Notes under the pieces: generated by a model
What the model saw: the letters and a program-made list of their open reading frames with translations, nothing else
Database searches by the model: none
Told to the model about the DNA's origin: nothing
Translations under genes and position numbers: made by a program
Shown here: positions 16,887 to 26,119 of the stretch, piece by piece
How positions within the stretch are numbered: the first letter of the stretch is position 1
Layout of the letters: each line of letters starts with the position of its first letter
Assembly (NCBI GenBank): GCA_019750295.1
Contig: JAIEOS010000017.1
Span: forward strand, 1-64,000
DNA from: Bdellovibrionales bacterium
Lineage (GTDB): Bacteria > Bdellovibrionota > Bdellovibrionia > Bdellovibrionales > JAGQZY01
Reading direction: 5' to 3'
Length of the DNA: 64,000 nucleotides

Positions 16887-17246
16887 ATGAAGTTGTGGAG
16901 TGTTTTACTATTCAGTTTGATTTTTAGCGGATGTTTTCAGACGGAGAATTCGAACTCCGCCGATGACGAATTTTTTAAAGGTTCGCCGGAGTTTGTAGCG
17001 GCGAAGATCGTGTTTCGTCGCAATTGCACGACATCGTGCCATCAACACGCTTACGAGCAACAGACCGAGGCTGAGTTGATTGCAGAGGGACTCCTATTGC
17101 CCGGAGATGCCGAAGGTTCGAAAATTTACTATCGAATTAAGGGCAGTGAGGGGAGCGGGGGATCTAAGAATATGCCCTCGGATAAATCCATTGATCCTTC
17201 CGAAGTGGTCGTGGTCAAAGACTGGATTAATAGCCTCAATCCTTAA
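16887..17246 (+). CDS. Small c-type cytochrome lipoprotein with CX3CH motif
   Basis: A 119-residue lipoprotein (signal VLLFSLIFSGC, lipobox SGC at 14-16). The only cysteine-histidine motif is NCTTSCHQH, which has three residues between cysteines (CX3CH) rather than the usual two. The spacing around it (FRRNCTTSCH at 44-53, then KIYYRIKGSEGSGGSKNMPS with a possible axial Met) resembles the planctomycete/Bdellovibrio-type small cytochrome c domain in PSCyt-like proteins. Sits in an operon behind YceI. Confidence 0.7.
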   Translation: MKLWSVLLFSLIFSGCFQTENSNSADDEFFKGSPEFVAAKIVFRRNCTTSCHQHAYEQQTEAELIAEGLLLPGDAEGSKIYYRIKGSEGSGGSKNMPSDKSIDPSEVVVVKDWINSLNP

Positions 17247-17300
17247 GACCAAAGTCGAGGTTGTTTAAGAATAAGACAACGTTTGCCGATATGTCTCATT

Positions 17301-18173
17301 ATGATGACGGCAGCACAGTTAGACTTCCAAGTTCGACCCAATCTCCAGCGCACCTTGCAATATCGTCCGCACATTAAAATGGTTTACCATATGCTACGGA
17401 TCTGCGCGATTGTTTGGGCGTTTCCACCGTACAGTTACGTCGCTTACCGCGTCGTCGGAGGTGACACTCATAACGCAATTACACTGTTAGCCATGGGATC
17501 ATTTTTTCCAGCTCTTTTTTTACTGCAAGCTTATTTTTTGATTCGCCCTATGGTTTACACGCGAGTGCACTTGCGTCCAGATGGAATGACTTTAGAGTCC
17601 CTCGGAAGCTCCAAGGAAATTTCTTTTGAAAAAGTTAAAAAGATTGAGTTTTCGCACATCTCTTATTTGGGAGGGTGGTTCACGCTGACTCTCAACGGAA
17701 GAGAAAAATACAAGATCTCGATGATGCTAGAGAGAAGTGAATATATATTGGAGTCGTTAGCTCATTTGAATCCGAAATTAATTTCTGCCGAAAAATTCAT
17801 GAGCTATCGCGAAAATGCCATCGTCAATGATCAAGGATGGTCGCGAACTTACGACATGTTCTCTCAATGGAAAAGAATAGTTTCATTTTATCTCACGATA
17901 ACACTTATAATGGCCGCACCGATCTATGCTTTTGATCCTATGCGCTCCGAAAACCCGATCCAATTGTTTTGGACGATGTTGCTCATAAATATTTGTGTGG
18001 GTTTTTGCAAGTGGCAACTCAATCAGGGGTTACAAGCCATGCGAGTGAAAAAAGAAATGCGCATCAATCCGCTCCATACGCGCCGTGATCTCGCCTACGA
18101 GAAAAAATCAAATATTTGGTTTTTTAAAGCTCATTTAGCGATTCTTGGGATCATCACCATATCCCTTATTTAG
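17301..18173 (+). CDS. Four-helix membrane protein of unknown function
   Basis: About 290 residues with hydrophobic segments near 33-55, 64-84, 195-215 and 220-240 plus a C-terminal one (LAILGIITISLI). Between the helix pairs is a soluble part (VHLRPDGMTLESLGSSKEIS, then VKKIEFSHISYLGGWFTLTL) that looks like a PH-like or bPH-type strand pattern. The frame opens six codons earlier (17283) but the MM start at 17301 gives a cleaner N-terminus. No family recognised; not in an obvious operon. Confidence 0.55.
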   Translation: MMTAAQLDFQVRPNLQRTLQYRPHIKMVYHMLRICAIVWAFPPYSYVAYRVVGGDTHNAITLLAMGSFFPALFLLQAYFLIRPMVYTRVHLRPDGMTLESLGSSKEISFEKVKKIEFSHISYLGGWFTLTLNGREKYKISMMLERSEYILESLAHLNPKLISAEKFMSYRENAIVNDQGWSRTYDMFSQWKRIVSFYLTITLIMAAPIYAFDPMRSENPIQLFWTMLLINICVGFCKWQLNQGLQAMRVKKEMRINPLHTRRDLAYEKKSNIWFFKAHLAILGIITISLI

Positions 18174-18325
18174 CACCGCCCTAAGTCTAGTTTTTGAGTC
18201 TACAAAAACTGCCGAATTTATTTTCAGGCCCTGTCTAAAACGCACTTAATTCGTTATTAAAAATCATCTCTGTACCATTGGATGTCTCCACTTAGGTTTG
18301 CTGGACCATGGCCCGATGGGAATGC

Positions 18326-19327
18326 ATGAACTTTTTCAAAACTCTTATTGTATTGTCTTTGGCTCTGGTCGCGTGCTCAAAAAAAGACACGATTTATGGG
18401 AATTTTGCGCCGGATCAAGATGGGGTGATCTCCTCCGATATTCCTGAAACCGACGAGTCTTCTCCGGTAGATCCCACCACTCCGAATTTGGTGCTGAATG
18501 ATAACCTTACGGGCGATGAAAAAAATATCGTTTTGAGCAAGTACGGATCTCGATTCGAAAAATTTAATTTTGTGATCGTTGAAGCGGAGAGCATGAATGT
18601 CATGCGCAGTTATCGAGCTCTGCAGCCTCGCCGGTTGGCCTCCGTCACGAAGATTGCAACCTCTGTGGCCGCCTTGGAGAGTGTTAATGGGATCGACTAT
18701 AACAAGGTCAAATCCATGTTAAAATCGAGCAATAACGGAGAGGCTTCCCGCTATCTTCGTCTTGCGGTCAAAGCCCTTCAGAACTACGTCGTTCCGGGAG
18801 CCGGTTACTCGGCGGCATCGAGTTGCCCTGGGGCCGTGGCTAACGAAGCTGTTGCCGCAAACCATGTTCTCAATTATTACAAATCTCGAATTCGTATTAT
18901 CGATTGGGATGGTGCCGCTTTAAAAGATGGTGCCGGATGCGATTACGGAAACGTCATGTCTCCAGCGCAAGTGGTGACGCTTCTCTCTTACGCCGACAAG
19001 AAGGGTCCAGTCTTCGGAGGAATGTCCTACGAAAAATTCCTTTCGATTTCGGGAGTTGACGGAACTTGGGCGAGTCGAAATACAGATCGCAAAGGGCAGG
19101 TTCTTGCGAAAACGGGAACCCTCAATCCCAGCGCAAATCTTGCGGGATACTTCTATGCCAAGCGCAATGGTGTCATGCACAAGTACTATTTTGCGATGCT
19201 CGTGGAAAAGAATGGTTCTGGAGAGAGTACGATGGCCCGCAATTTTATCGAGGCCATGGTGAGATACTGGATTAACTATTATTCTTCAAAAGAGGGCGAG
19301 GCCATCGCTTATTTGGGCGCCCCCTAA
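18326..19327 (+). CDS. Lipoprotein D-Ala-D-Ala carboxypeptidase-like (PBP/S13-like)
   Basis: Penicillin-binding-protein fold enzyme. Counting from a longer start at 18308, the lipobox VAC is at 21-23, the SxxK motif SVTK at 112-115, and KTGTL lies in the last third (LAKTGTLNPSANLAGYFY). The middle motif reads DGAGCDYGN, where PBP4-type enzymes have DGSGLSxxN. The shorter ATG (18326) starts MNFFKTLIVLSLALVAC, an ideal lipoprotein signal, so it is chosen. Likely trims or cross-cuts peptidoglycan at the outer membrane or in the periplasm. The altered middle motif could mean reduced or changed activity. Confidence 0.7.
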   Translation: MNFFKTLIVLSLALVACSKKDTIYGNFAPDQDGVISSDIPETDESSPVDPTTPNLVLNDNLTGDEKNIVLSKYGSRFEKFNFVIVEAESMNVMRSYRALQPRRLASVTKIATSVAALESVNGIDYNKVKSMLKSSNNGEASRYLRLAVKALQNYVVPGAGYSAASSCPGAVANEAVAANHVLNYYKSRIRIIDWDGAALKDGAGCDYGNVMSPAQVVTLLSYADKKGPVFGGMSYEKFLSISGVDGTWASRNTDRKGQVLAKTGTLNPSANLAGYFYAKRNGVMHKYYFAMLVEKNGSGESTMARNFIEAMVRYWINYYSSKEGEAIAYLGAP

Positions 19328-19333
19328 GAGAAA

Positions 19334-19783
19334 CTAATCTGGAGTGGCTTCGTCGCTGGAAGGTTCAGCCTCTTCGGTCGGAGCTGGTTGTGCCGCTTCC
19401 GAGTCTTCAGCTGGAGCCTCGGGTGCGGTCGCTTCTGCGCCAAACTGGAAAGGGTAAACGAGTTCTACTGCCGATCCTGAAGGGAATTGCCAGCTGTGAA
19501 CTAAACGCTTGAGGCAAACATTCAAAGCTTTATTGTTGATCGTTGATCTTTTTTTGAGAAAGACCGTTTTATAAGCTTTTCCCTCTTCGTTGATCAAAAA
19601 TTTAAGTTCCAGTGTTCCGGTCAATTCGGGATTTTTCTCTTTGGCTTTGGCGTAACATTTTTCAATATCCGCTTTATTTTCGGTAAATGGAGCCCGCAAT
19701 TCGTCATCCGAAACCTCGGGAGTGGACGAACAGCCCATCAAAGATGTTAACGCTGCTAAGACTAAAAGATGAATGAACCTCAT
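19334..19783 (-). CDS. AgmX/PglI-type C-terminal domain lipoprotein
   Basis: A 149-residue lipoprotein (LAALTSLMGCSS, lipobox MGC). The body ENKADIEKCYAKAKEKNPEL, then GTLELKFLINEEGKAYKTVF and VCLKRLVHSWQFPSG, is the TonB-C-like domain seen at the end of AgmX/PglI proteins of delta-proteobacteria. The cysteines at both ends of the domain are conserved in that family and probably pair. A low-complexity Glu/Ala/Pro tail ends the protein. Function unknown; gliding or cell-envelope roles are known for relatives. Confidence 0.75.
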   Translation of the reverse strand: MRFIHLLVLAALTSLMGCSSTPEVSDDELRAPFTENKADIEKCYAKAKEKNPELTGTLELKFLINEEGKAYKTVFLKKRSTINNKALNVCLKRLVHSWQFPSGSAVELVYPFQFGAEATAPEAPAEDSEAAQPAPTEEAEPSSDEATPD

Positions 19784-19849
19784 AGAACCTCTTCTTTATT
19801 TACTTAAAGTGTAGGTTTGCAGGCCTAGGCCGTCAAGCGGGTTTACGTT

Positions 19850-20773
19850 TTAGTCAGGTAATACTGCAGCTTGGAGTGCTTTAAGAATTACCGGATCGTA
19901 TTTGTCTTTGATTTTCGTCGTCAAAAACAGCACGGCTTCTTTAGGTGACATCGGTTGATTATAAGAGCGCTGGGTCGTGAGAGCATCAAAAGTGTCGGCG
20001 ATGGCTACGATGCGAGCCATGGGGTGAATGGACTCACCATCAAGTCCTTGTGGGTAACCGTTTCCGAGAAAGCTTTCGTGATGTTCAAAACAACAGGCCT
20101 TGATCGCTTCGGAGACATTGTACTCCGAAAGAATTTTTAAACCGTACTCAGGGTGACGTTTCATTTGAGCCCACTCAGCGTCGTCGAGCGCTCCCTTTTT
20201 GCAAATAATTTCAGCAGCGACCCATTTTTTTCCGATATCATGAAATAAAGCTCCGCGACCTAATTCGGTGAGGTCTGCTTCGTTATAGCCCATGAGTTTT
20301 CCCATACCCATCGAATACACGCTGACATCCAGAGAATGATTGAATGTATAAAAGTCGTGACTTGAAAGTTGGATCAAATGATCCACACTTTCCGGCGACG
20401 ACTCCATGAGTTTTACAAACTGACCCATGAGTTCCTTAGAGTCCTCGAGAGCTTCGTTGATGTCTTTCTTTTCGTAAATTTCTTCGATGAGAGCCAGTGA
20501 GGTGTCGCGCAAGATGCGCGCTTTAGTAGAGGTTTCTAAGGACGCTTCGTTCATCGAAGAATAAATAAATTTCTTGAAGTCCGGGCGCTGTGCAGAGGGA
20601 ACAAAAAACTGATCCGATGTATTTAACTTGGAGATTTTTTCGTTGGTGAGCATCTCTCCAATGCGGAGGTAATGAATGTATTTGCCATGCAAATGAATAT
20701 ACAGATCGAAGGGAATCGGTCTGTCCGGCACCAGCGTACCCACTCGAATTTGGAAATAGTTATTTTCTTCCAT
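19850..20773 (-). CDS. HD-GYP domain protein (candidate c-di-GMP phosphodiesterase)
   Basis: A 307-residue cytoplasmic protein. The N-terminal 80 residues are a small input domain. The HD-GYP domain runs from about 145: HSLDVSVYSMGMGKLMGY, LGRGALFHDIGKKWV (the HD pair), MKRHPEYGLKIL, then HHESFLGNGYPQGLDG (the GYP signature) and ARIVAIADTFDALTTQRSY. All the metal ligands appear intact, so hydrolysis of cyclic di-GMP is likely. No receiver domain. Divergent from recG with about 47 bp between starts. Confidence 0.9.
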   Translation of the reverse strand: MEENNYFQIRVGTLVPDRPIPFDLYIHLHGKYIHYLRIGEMLTNEKISKLNTSDQFFVPSAQRPDFKKFIYSSMNEASLETSTKARILRDTSLALIEEIYEKKDINEALEDSKELMGQFVKLMESSPESVDHLIQLSSHDFYTFNHSLDVSVYSMGMGKLMGYNEADLTELGRGALFHDIGKKWVAAEIICKKGALDDAEWAQMKRHPEYGLKILSEYNVSEAIKACCFEHHESFLGNGYPQGLDGESIHPMARIVAIADTFDALTTQRSYNQPMSPKEAVLFLTTKIKDKYDPVILKALQAAVLPD

Positions 20774-20820
20774 CAGATTATAGTTTGCCAGCTGATTAGA
20801 TTCTGTCTATAAAAACAAGC

Positions 20821-22911
20821 ATGGCGTTCAGTGTCGATTCTCAAGTTCAGTACCTCAAAGGGGTTGGACCAAAGTTAGGATCACTCTTAAAAGTGAAAGG
20901 GATTTCTACGATTCGCGATTTACTTCAGAACTATCCTCGCGCTTATGAGGATCGCCGAGCGGCCCGAAGTATTTCGTCTTTAAAGGTCGGGGATTATGTG
21001 GGACTCGTGGCTCAAGTTGCAAAAGTCAGTGCCATTCCCATGGGCAGAACTGGACGGAAGATTTACGACATCGCCATTCGAGACACCAGCGGCCTCATTC
21101 ACTGCAAATTTTTTCGAGTGCCCTATAAGGGATACTTCGAGCGCTTCAAGCCAGGAACTGAAGTTCGCGTGATCGGTAAAGTGATCAACTATCGCAATCA
21201 ATTAGAATTCCATCATCCCGAACTGGCCGAAGTGCGCGTGGATGAGGAAGAAAATCAGGACGAGTTGATCCCAATTTATTCGGAAACGGAAGGACTATCG
21301 TCTAAGAAGTTTCACGGAATGGTCCTCGACGCGGTAGAAAAATTAGAAATGCACAAGCGCGATCTTCCAGAGCTGGAAGTGATTCCGCAATGGATCCTAG
21401 ACCGCCTCGATTTGCCGAGCATGACCCAAGCGATGATGAACTTGCACTTTCCGAGAGAAGGTCATGCTGAAAAGTATTTGAACCGCGAGACTCGATCCCA
21501 TCGACGAATTATTTTTGAAGAATTTTTTCTTTTAGAAATGCTCCTGGCCTCGCGCAAGCAGGGCGTACAGAACTCAAAAGCGACGCCGATAAAAATTAAT
21601 CCTCAAATGGATATCGATTTTTTTTCGAAGCTTCCGTTTGATCTCACCAACGCTCAGAAAAAAGTCCTCCAAGAGATTTACAAGGACCTCCAGAATTCTC
21701 AACCCATGCAAAGAATGGTGCAAGGGGATGTGGGGAGCGGGAAGACCGTAGTGGCGCTAGCGGCGGCGGCGCAGGTGATTGCCAGTGGGGCACAAGTGGC
21801 TTTTATGGCTCCCACCGAAATCTTGGCGCAGCAGCACTACAAGAACGCGAGAAAGTATCTCGATCCGCTGGGAATTCGCACCGAGTTTCTCAGTGGGCAA
21901 TTAAAATCCGCCGAACGTAAAACGGCGCTGCCGTTGTTGAAAAGCGGCGAAGCTCAATTGGTGATCGGCACTCACGCGTTGATTCAAGAGGGCGTTGATT
22001 TTAAAAATTTATCGATGGTCATTGTCGATGAGCAACACCGATTTGGAGTCGAGCAGCGTGGACTACTCAAATCCAAGGGAGTGGCACCTCATTTTTTATT
22101 GATGACGGCAACGCCGATTCCACGAAGTTTGGCGATGACGATCTATGGCGATCTAGATACATCCATTATTAACGAGATGCCGGTGGGTCGCATTCCGATT
22201 GTGACCCGTGCAACTTATCAGAGCAAACGCCCGCAGGTGACGGGGTTCATTAAAGAGCATCTAGAAAAAGGCCGCCAAGCCTATGTGGTCTACCCTTTGG
22301 TGGAGGAGAGCGAAAAGATCGATCTCAAATCCGCCACCACGGAATTCGAAAGACTCAAACTCGAGTTTTCAGATTTTAAAGTGGGCTTACTTCACGGCCG
22401 CATGAAGGGCGAAGAAAAAGACGCTGTCATGTTGGAATTTAAAGAGGGAAGATTGGACATTTTAGTTTCGACCACGGTGATCGAAGTGGGTGTGGATGTC
22501 CCTAATGCCAATATCATGTGGATCGAACACAGCGAACGATTTGGTCTTTCGCAACTTCATCAACTTCGCGGGCGCGTGGGTCGAGGCGAGCATAAAAGCT
22601 ACTGCATCATGATGATGGGTCACGCGGTTTCGGAAGAGGCCCGCGAGAGAGTCTCGTTTTTAGAAACCACCAACGACGGATTTAAAATTTCCGAATTCGA
22701 TCTCGAGCTTCGCGGACCTGGTGAGTTCCTCGGTGTGCGCCAATCGGGAATGCCCGGATTTAAAATGGCCAACCTCGTAAAAGATCTCCCCATCCTCGAG
22801 CAAGCCCGCGAGTTCGCGTTTGAACTTTTGCAGAAGGACCCGAACCTCAAACAACTGGCTCATCGCCCGCTCCGAGACCAAGTGGCGCTTCACCAAGCGA
22901 ACTTGAGTTAG
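20821..22911 (+). CDS. recG: ATP-dependent DNA helicase RecG
   Basis: A 696-residue helicase, the same length as E. coli RecG (693). The wedge/OB domain covers about 1-250 (VQYLKGVGPKLGSLLKVKGI, DYVGLVAQVAKVS). Walker A GDVGSGKT is at 302-309 and the DEQH box at 403-406 (IVDEQHRFGVEQR). The C-terminal helicase part has STTVIEVGVDVPNA and the QLRGRVGRG motif VI. RecG reverses stalled forks and Holliday junctions. It is a single transcription unit here, divergent from the HD-GYP gene. Confidence 0.97.
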   Translation: MAFSVDSQVQYLKGVGPKLGSLLKVKGISTIRDLLQNYPRAYEDRRAARSISSLKVGDYVGLVAQVAKVSAIPMGRTGRKIYDIAIRDTSGLIHCKFFRVPYKGYFERFKPGTEVRVIGKVINYRNQLEFHHPELAEVRVDEEENQDELIPIYSETEGLSSKKFHGMVLDAVEKLEMHKRDLPELEVIPQWILDRLDLPSMTQAMMNLHFPREGHAEKYLNRETRSHRRIIFEEFFLLEMLLASRKQGVQNSKATPIKINPQMDIDFFSKLPFDLTNAQKKVLQEIYKDLQNSQPMQRMVQGDVGSGKTVVALAAAAQVIASGAQVAFMAPTEILAQQHYKNARKYLDPLGIRTEFLSGQLKSAERKTALPLLKSGEAQLVIGTHALIQEGVDFKNLSMVIVDEQHRFGVEQRGLLKSKGVAPHFLLMTATPIPRSLAMTIYGDLDTSIINEMPVGRIPIVTRATYQSKRPQVTGFIKEHLEKGRQAYVVYPLVEESEKIDLKSATTEFERLKLEFSDFKVGLLHGRMKGEEKDAVMLEFKEGRLDILVSTTVIEVGVDVPNANIMWIEHSERFGLSQLHQLRGRVGRGEHKSYCIMMMGHAVSEEARERVSFLETTNDGFKISEFDLELRGPGEFLGVRQSGMPGFKMANLVKDLPILEQAREFAFELLQKDPNLKQLAHRPLRDQVALHQANLS

Positions 22912-22941
22912 TAGACGTTTTCAAAAATTTTTGTCTATACG

Positions 22942-23376
22942 CTATTTTAAAAACGTGTTTTTAACAGTAGTTCCATTTTTGTCGAGGTATAAAGCTTCCC
23001 AGCCGAAACACTCTTCAGTGTTACACTCTGTGACGTTGATTGCATAACCAGCAATACCGGATTCATCGAAGATCTCCATGATGTCTTGGGGGTCGGCAAT
23101 GCCAAGTGGGGATTTACTGTTCCAGAATTTTGGGAATTCAAAGTTAACAAATAAGTCAAGAAGCTCGAGCTCGGCTATAACTTCGCTGGGAATTTTATCG
23201 ATATTAGCTAAGCGAATAATATCCGTATCTCCGTTGGCTTGAACTTCTTCCCAAGTGATGTGGTTTAGATATTGGTCAGCTACTTTCTGCACAAGAGAAC
23301 TTGCAAAAGACTCAATTGAAAATGAAAAAATGAGGGAAGCTAATAGTAGCTTCAATTGTGTTGGGTTTCCTAGCAT
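22942..23376 (-). CDS. Small exported protein of unknown function
   Basis: A 144-residue protein with a signal peptide LKLLLASLIFSFSIESFA and an acidic mature part (ITWEEVQANGDTDIIRLANI, then DPQDIMEIFDES and VTECNTEECFGWEALYLD). The two cysteines near the end are placed to form a disulfide. No family recognised. Convergent with recG. Confidence 0.55.
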   Translation of the reverse strand: MLGNPTQLKLLLASLIFSFSIESFASSLVQKVADQYLNHITWEEVQANGDTDIIRLANIDKIPSEVIAELELLDLFVNFEFPKFWNSKSPLGIADPQDIMEIFDESGIAGYAINVTECNTEECFGWEALYLDKNGTTVKNTFLK

Positions 23377-23623
23377 ACACGCTCCAAAGAAAATGGTTAA
23401 TTATCCTAAGACCCCGAGCGTAATTTTCAAGCCTCAAAGATACAATAGTCCAAACAAACAGATGATTAAAATTGTAAACATTCTATATTTTTTTAGCATG
23501 TAAATGAAAGAGTTTCGATCCGTCAGCCCCTACTAAAAAAACGTCGAAAGCGCTCTCAAATTTTTTTAGAATAAATCCACCGGATTGACGCTCTGCTGGT
23601 ATCGCTGCGGCAGTGAAATTGAG

Positions 23624-24010
23624 CTACTCCATTTGTCGAAAGATTCGGTACTCAAAAGCGACAACTGCAATGACCACGGCGATCTCTATCAGTAGAGCCG
23701 CAATCCCGTAGGGAGAGAGTCCTGGTAAAAAGAGAACGAGCAGAGCGCTGAGCAAGCAATAGCTTAAATTTAAAGCCATCATCGTTTTCACCATCCAAGG
23801 GCGAACAACATTAAAAGCAAAATAGATGACGAGGTCGTAAATCAAAAAGGCGAATGCCGCACCTGCAAGTTTCCATAGTATCCAAGGGTCTATTCCCAAC
23901 AATGAGGAAAATTGCGGTAACACGAGGCCACTGATGACCATACTCACAAATGCACCAGTAGCGTCCATCAACATCAGAGATCGCGGAGAAATATTATAAA
24001 GATTTATCAT
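23624..24010 (-). CDS. Four-helix membrane protein of unknown function
   Basis: A 128-residue integral membrane protein with four hydrophobic segments (about 14-36, 44-66, 74-95, 98-120) and a short basic tail YRIFRQME. The pattern resembles small conserved membrane proteins with no assigned role. No partner gene next to it. Confidence 0.6.
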   Translation of the reverse strand: MINLYNISPRSLMLMDATGAFVSMVISGLVLPQFSSLLGIDPWILWKLAGAAFAFLIYDLVIYFAFNVVRPWMVKTMMALNLSYCLLSALLVLFLPGLSPYGIAALLIEIAVVIAVVAFEYRIFRQME

Positions 24011-24191
24011 TTAGAAATTATTCTCCACGAAATACTCCGTGGCCAGTAAGGATTCAAAATGACTAACCTTGTAAAATCCCAATTCATGTTTCAAGAGCTG
24101 GGAGTACTAGAACGTCTGATATATCTCAAAATGAAACGATCGCAGACCTCCTGGTAGTTAAGCCAACGCAAGGACTATCCGATCAGAGGTA

Positions 24192-25067
24192 ATGATAAAA
24201 AATCGATTTTACAAAATTCATCTTTTCTTTTTTTGTCTTTTTTCCTTTAGCCAGATATGGGCTGGAGTGGATTCTCCGACCATGTCGAGAGCGATCTCCA
24301 ACGCCGAATGGACCCTTATTAATAACGTCACGGTGAGTCTGGTAGAAAGACGTGCCGATGGGACATACAAGAGTTTTTGCTCGGGGGTCATTATCGGCCC
24401 TGGTCAGGTGGCAACGGCAGCTCATTGTCAGATCGATTCACTTCCTATTACAAACCTTTACCTCCGTATTAACGATCCTTCGAGGCCGGGAAGAACAAAT
24501 CTCTTTAGAGCTAAAAGCTTTGCATCCACCGAGAATAGGGACGGCATCAACGCGGTGGACATGGGCCTCATCAATTTCGACCCACGCGAAAATGGCGCGG
24601 GAAAAGTTTTTGCTCAGTCATTGAGAAGAGGGCACAATGGTTGTCTCCGCAACGGCGATTATCTGGCTGCGGGATACGGAGTTAATAACACCGGAGATAC
24701 CGGTGAGTTTAATATTAACATTTACTCTAAAACGGAACCCGCAGAGGAGCATGATCAGCTGTTCCTTGCGAAGTCCAAGGCTGGTCGAATTTGTAGTGGT
24801 GACTCTGGGGGGCCTATATTTTGTCGAGGTGCCGGTGGACCGCAATTCGTCGGTGTCACATCTGCGATTACTGGCAGGGTGAATGCGACGCTAATGCCGG
24901 GCCTAGACAGGTCCTATTTCTGTCGACAGTTTAACCTCTCTATCCATCAGAAAATTGAAGAGGGAATGCAAAAGCTATCAGATACTTTTACGGAAGAAGC
25001 AGTACTTCCCCGAGAGGATCGTAGCCCCGCACCCGCTAGAAATGCGGAAGCGGTTTCCCACGATTAG
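24192..25067 (+). CDS. Secreted trypsin-like serine protease (S1)
   Basis: A 291-residue exported protease. Signal peptide HLFFFCLFSFSQIWA. The triad is visible: His78 in ATAAHCQ, Asp123 in AVDMGLINF, and Ser205 in CSGDSGGPIF. Pairs of cysteines around His (FCSG...AHC) and Ser (ICSGDSG...FC) match chymotrypsin-fold disulfides. There is no obvious pro-peptide beyond about 15 residues. A C-terminal acidic/Pro extension follows the fold. Predatory bacteria of this lineage carry many such proteases; the role here is inferred. Confidence 0.92.
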   Translation: MIKNRFYKIHLFFFCLFSFSQIWAGVDSPTMSRAISNAEWTLINNVTVSLVERRADGTYKSFCSGVIIGPGQVATAAHCQIDSLPITNLYLRINDPSRPGRTNLFRAKSFASTENRDGINAVDMGLINFDPRENGAGKVFAQSLRRGHNGCLRNGDYLAAGYGVNNTGDTGEFNINIYSKTEPAEEHDQLFLAKSKAGRICSGDSGGPIFCRGAGGPQFVGVTSAITGRVNATLMPGLDRSYFCRQFNLSIHQKIEEGMQKLSDTFTEEAVLPREDRSPAPARNAEAVSHD

Positions 25068-25265
25068 TTCATTCTAAAAACCAAATCCATTTCTTAACTC
25101 GCCGTCGATACTCATTTGTGATCGGAACTGCCACATCCACCTGAAGGTGTCCTGGCGTCGACACTTTGTAAGATTTACAAAGGACCGCCGTTTTTCGTCC
25201 TTATCAATTGATTTAATGTGTCATAAGTGCTAAAACTCTCTCTCGCGTATGTTCCAGGAGGATTC

Positions 25266-25763
25266 ATGATCGTAACTGCCGAATTTACTGTTGGTGATAA
25301 TGCCGTTTACCCAGGGCATGGAGTTGGAGAAGTCACATCCATCGAAACTAAAGAAATTATGGGCAGTAAGCAGGTTTTCTACTCCATTCGAATCATCGAA
25401 TCAGGAATGAAGATTATGGTCCCTAAAAATAACGTATCTGCTGTTGGCCTCCGTCCTATCATTTCCAAAACCGAAGCCGGCCGCGTGATCGAAATCCTTA
25501 AGCAAAAGAACGTAAAAATCGACAATCAAACATGGAATCGCCGCTATCGCGAATACATGGAAAAAATCAAAACCGGTTCCGTCTACGAAATCGCAGAGGT
25601 CCTTCGCGATCTTTTCCTTCTCCGTGTGGATAAAGAATTGAGCTTCGGCGAGCGCAAGATGTTAGACACGGCCCGCAGCCTCCTCTTTAAGGAACTCTCT
25701 TTGGCCACCAGCCAAAAAGAACTCTCCGACCAAGAAGAAGTCAAAGCCATCTTCGGCCTCTAA
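25266..25763 (+). CDS. CarD/CdnL-type transcriptional regulator
   Basis: The N-terminal RNA-polymerase-interacting Tudor-like domain is clear (FTVGDNAVYPGHGVGEVTSI, then KQVFYSIRIIESGMKIMVP) and is followed by the helical C-terminal domain (WNRRYREYMEKIKTGSVYEI, AEVLRDLFLL, SFGERKMLDTARSLL). CarD/CdnL factors bind RNA polymerase and stabilise open promoter complexes, especially at rRNA and growth genes. An in-frame start 39 bases earlier exists, but CAGGAGG at 25255-25261 lies just before the ATG at 25266, so this start is chosen. A strong terminator follows. Confidence 0.92.
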   Translation: MIVTAEFTVGDNAVYPGHGVGEVTSIETKEIMGSKQVFYSIRIIESGMKIMVPKNNVSAVGLRPIISKTEAGRVIEILKQKNVKIDNQTWNRRYREYMEKIKTGSVYEIAEVLRDLFLLRVDKELSFGERKMLDTARSLLFKELSLATSQKELSDQEEVKAIFGL

Positions 25764-25799
25764 GCCAACAGATCCCAATAAAATCGATCTATCTAAAAC

Positions 25800-25828
25800 A
25801 ACCCCTGAGAAATCCGGGGTTTTTTTAT
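25800..25828 (+). terminator. Rho-independent terminator of carD
   Basis: Stem AACCCC/GGGGTT with a 10-base loop, continuing into a T-run (TTTTTTTA), 36 bases after the carD stop. A clear intrinsic terminator. Confidence 0.9.
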
Positions 25829-25878
25829 TCCAAATCGAAACCCGTCTCAAATCAAAATAGCCCGAGTCGGGATGATAG

Positions 25879-26011
25879 TTTATGGGAGCTTCGTCAGCGG
25901 ACGCTCGAACCCGAGTTCCGCTTCCCGCGGGGGCGATGGTGCGAAGCCTAATAGATGCTCGCCCCTTGCTGTCTGAGCGGTGAGAGTGTCCGCTGACGAA
26001 GCTCCCATAAA
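25879..26011. repeat. Long imperfect cruciform element with 24-bp perfect arms
   Basis: Bases 25879-25902 and 25988-26011 are exact reverse complements (24 bp), separated by 85 bp. Inside there is a second nested pair, GGGGCGA/TCGCCCC, and a CCGCT/AGCGG pair. Outside, CGGGA (25868-25872) pairs with TCCCG (26019-26023). It lies between the carD terminator and gltX and has no ORF. Could be a structured RNA, a REP/MITE-like mobile repeat, or an untranslated-leader structure for gltX; the sequence does not decide. Confidence 0.7.
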
Positions 26012-26119
26012 TTCCCCGTCCCGCGAGAGATGACGCTGCTCTATCTAGACCTTAAAATCCGGGACAATAATTCAAATTCCGTATACGATAGCGAGTCTTT
26101 TTATCTATAGGAGAAACCT

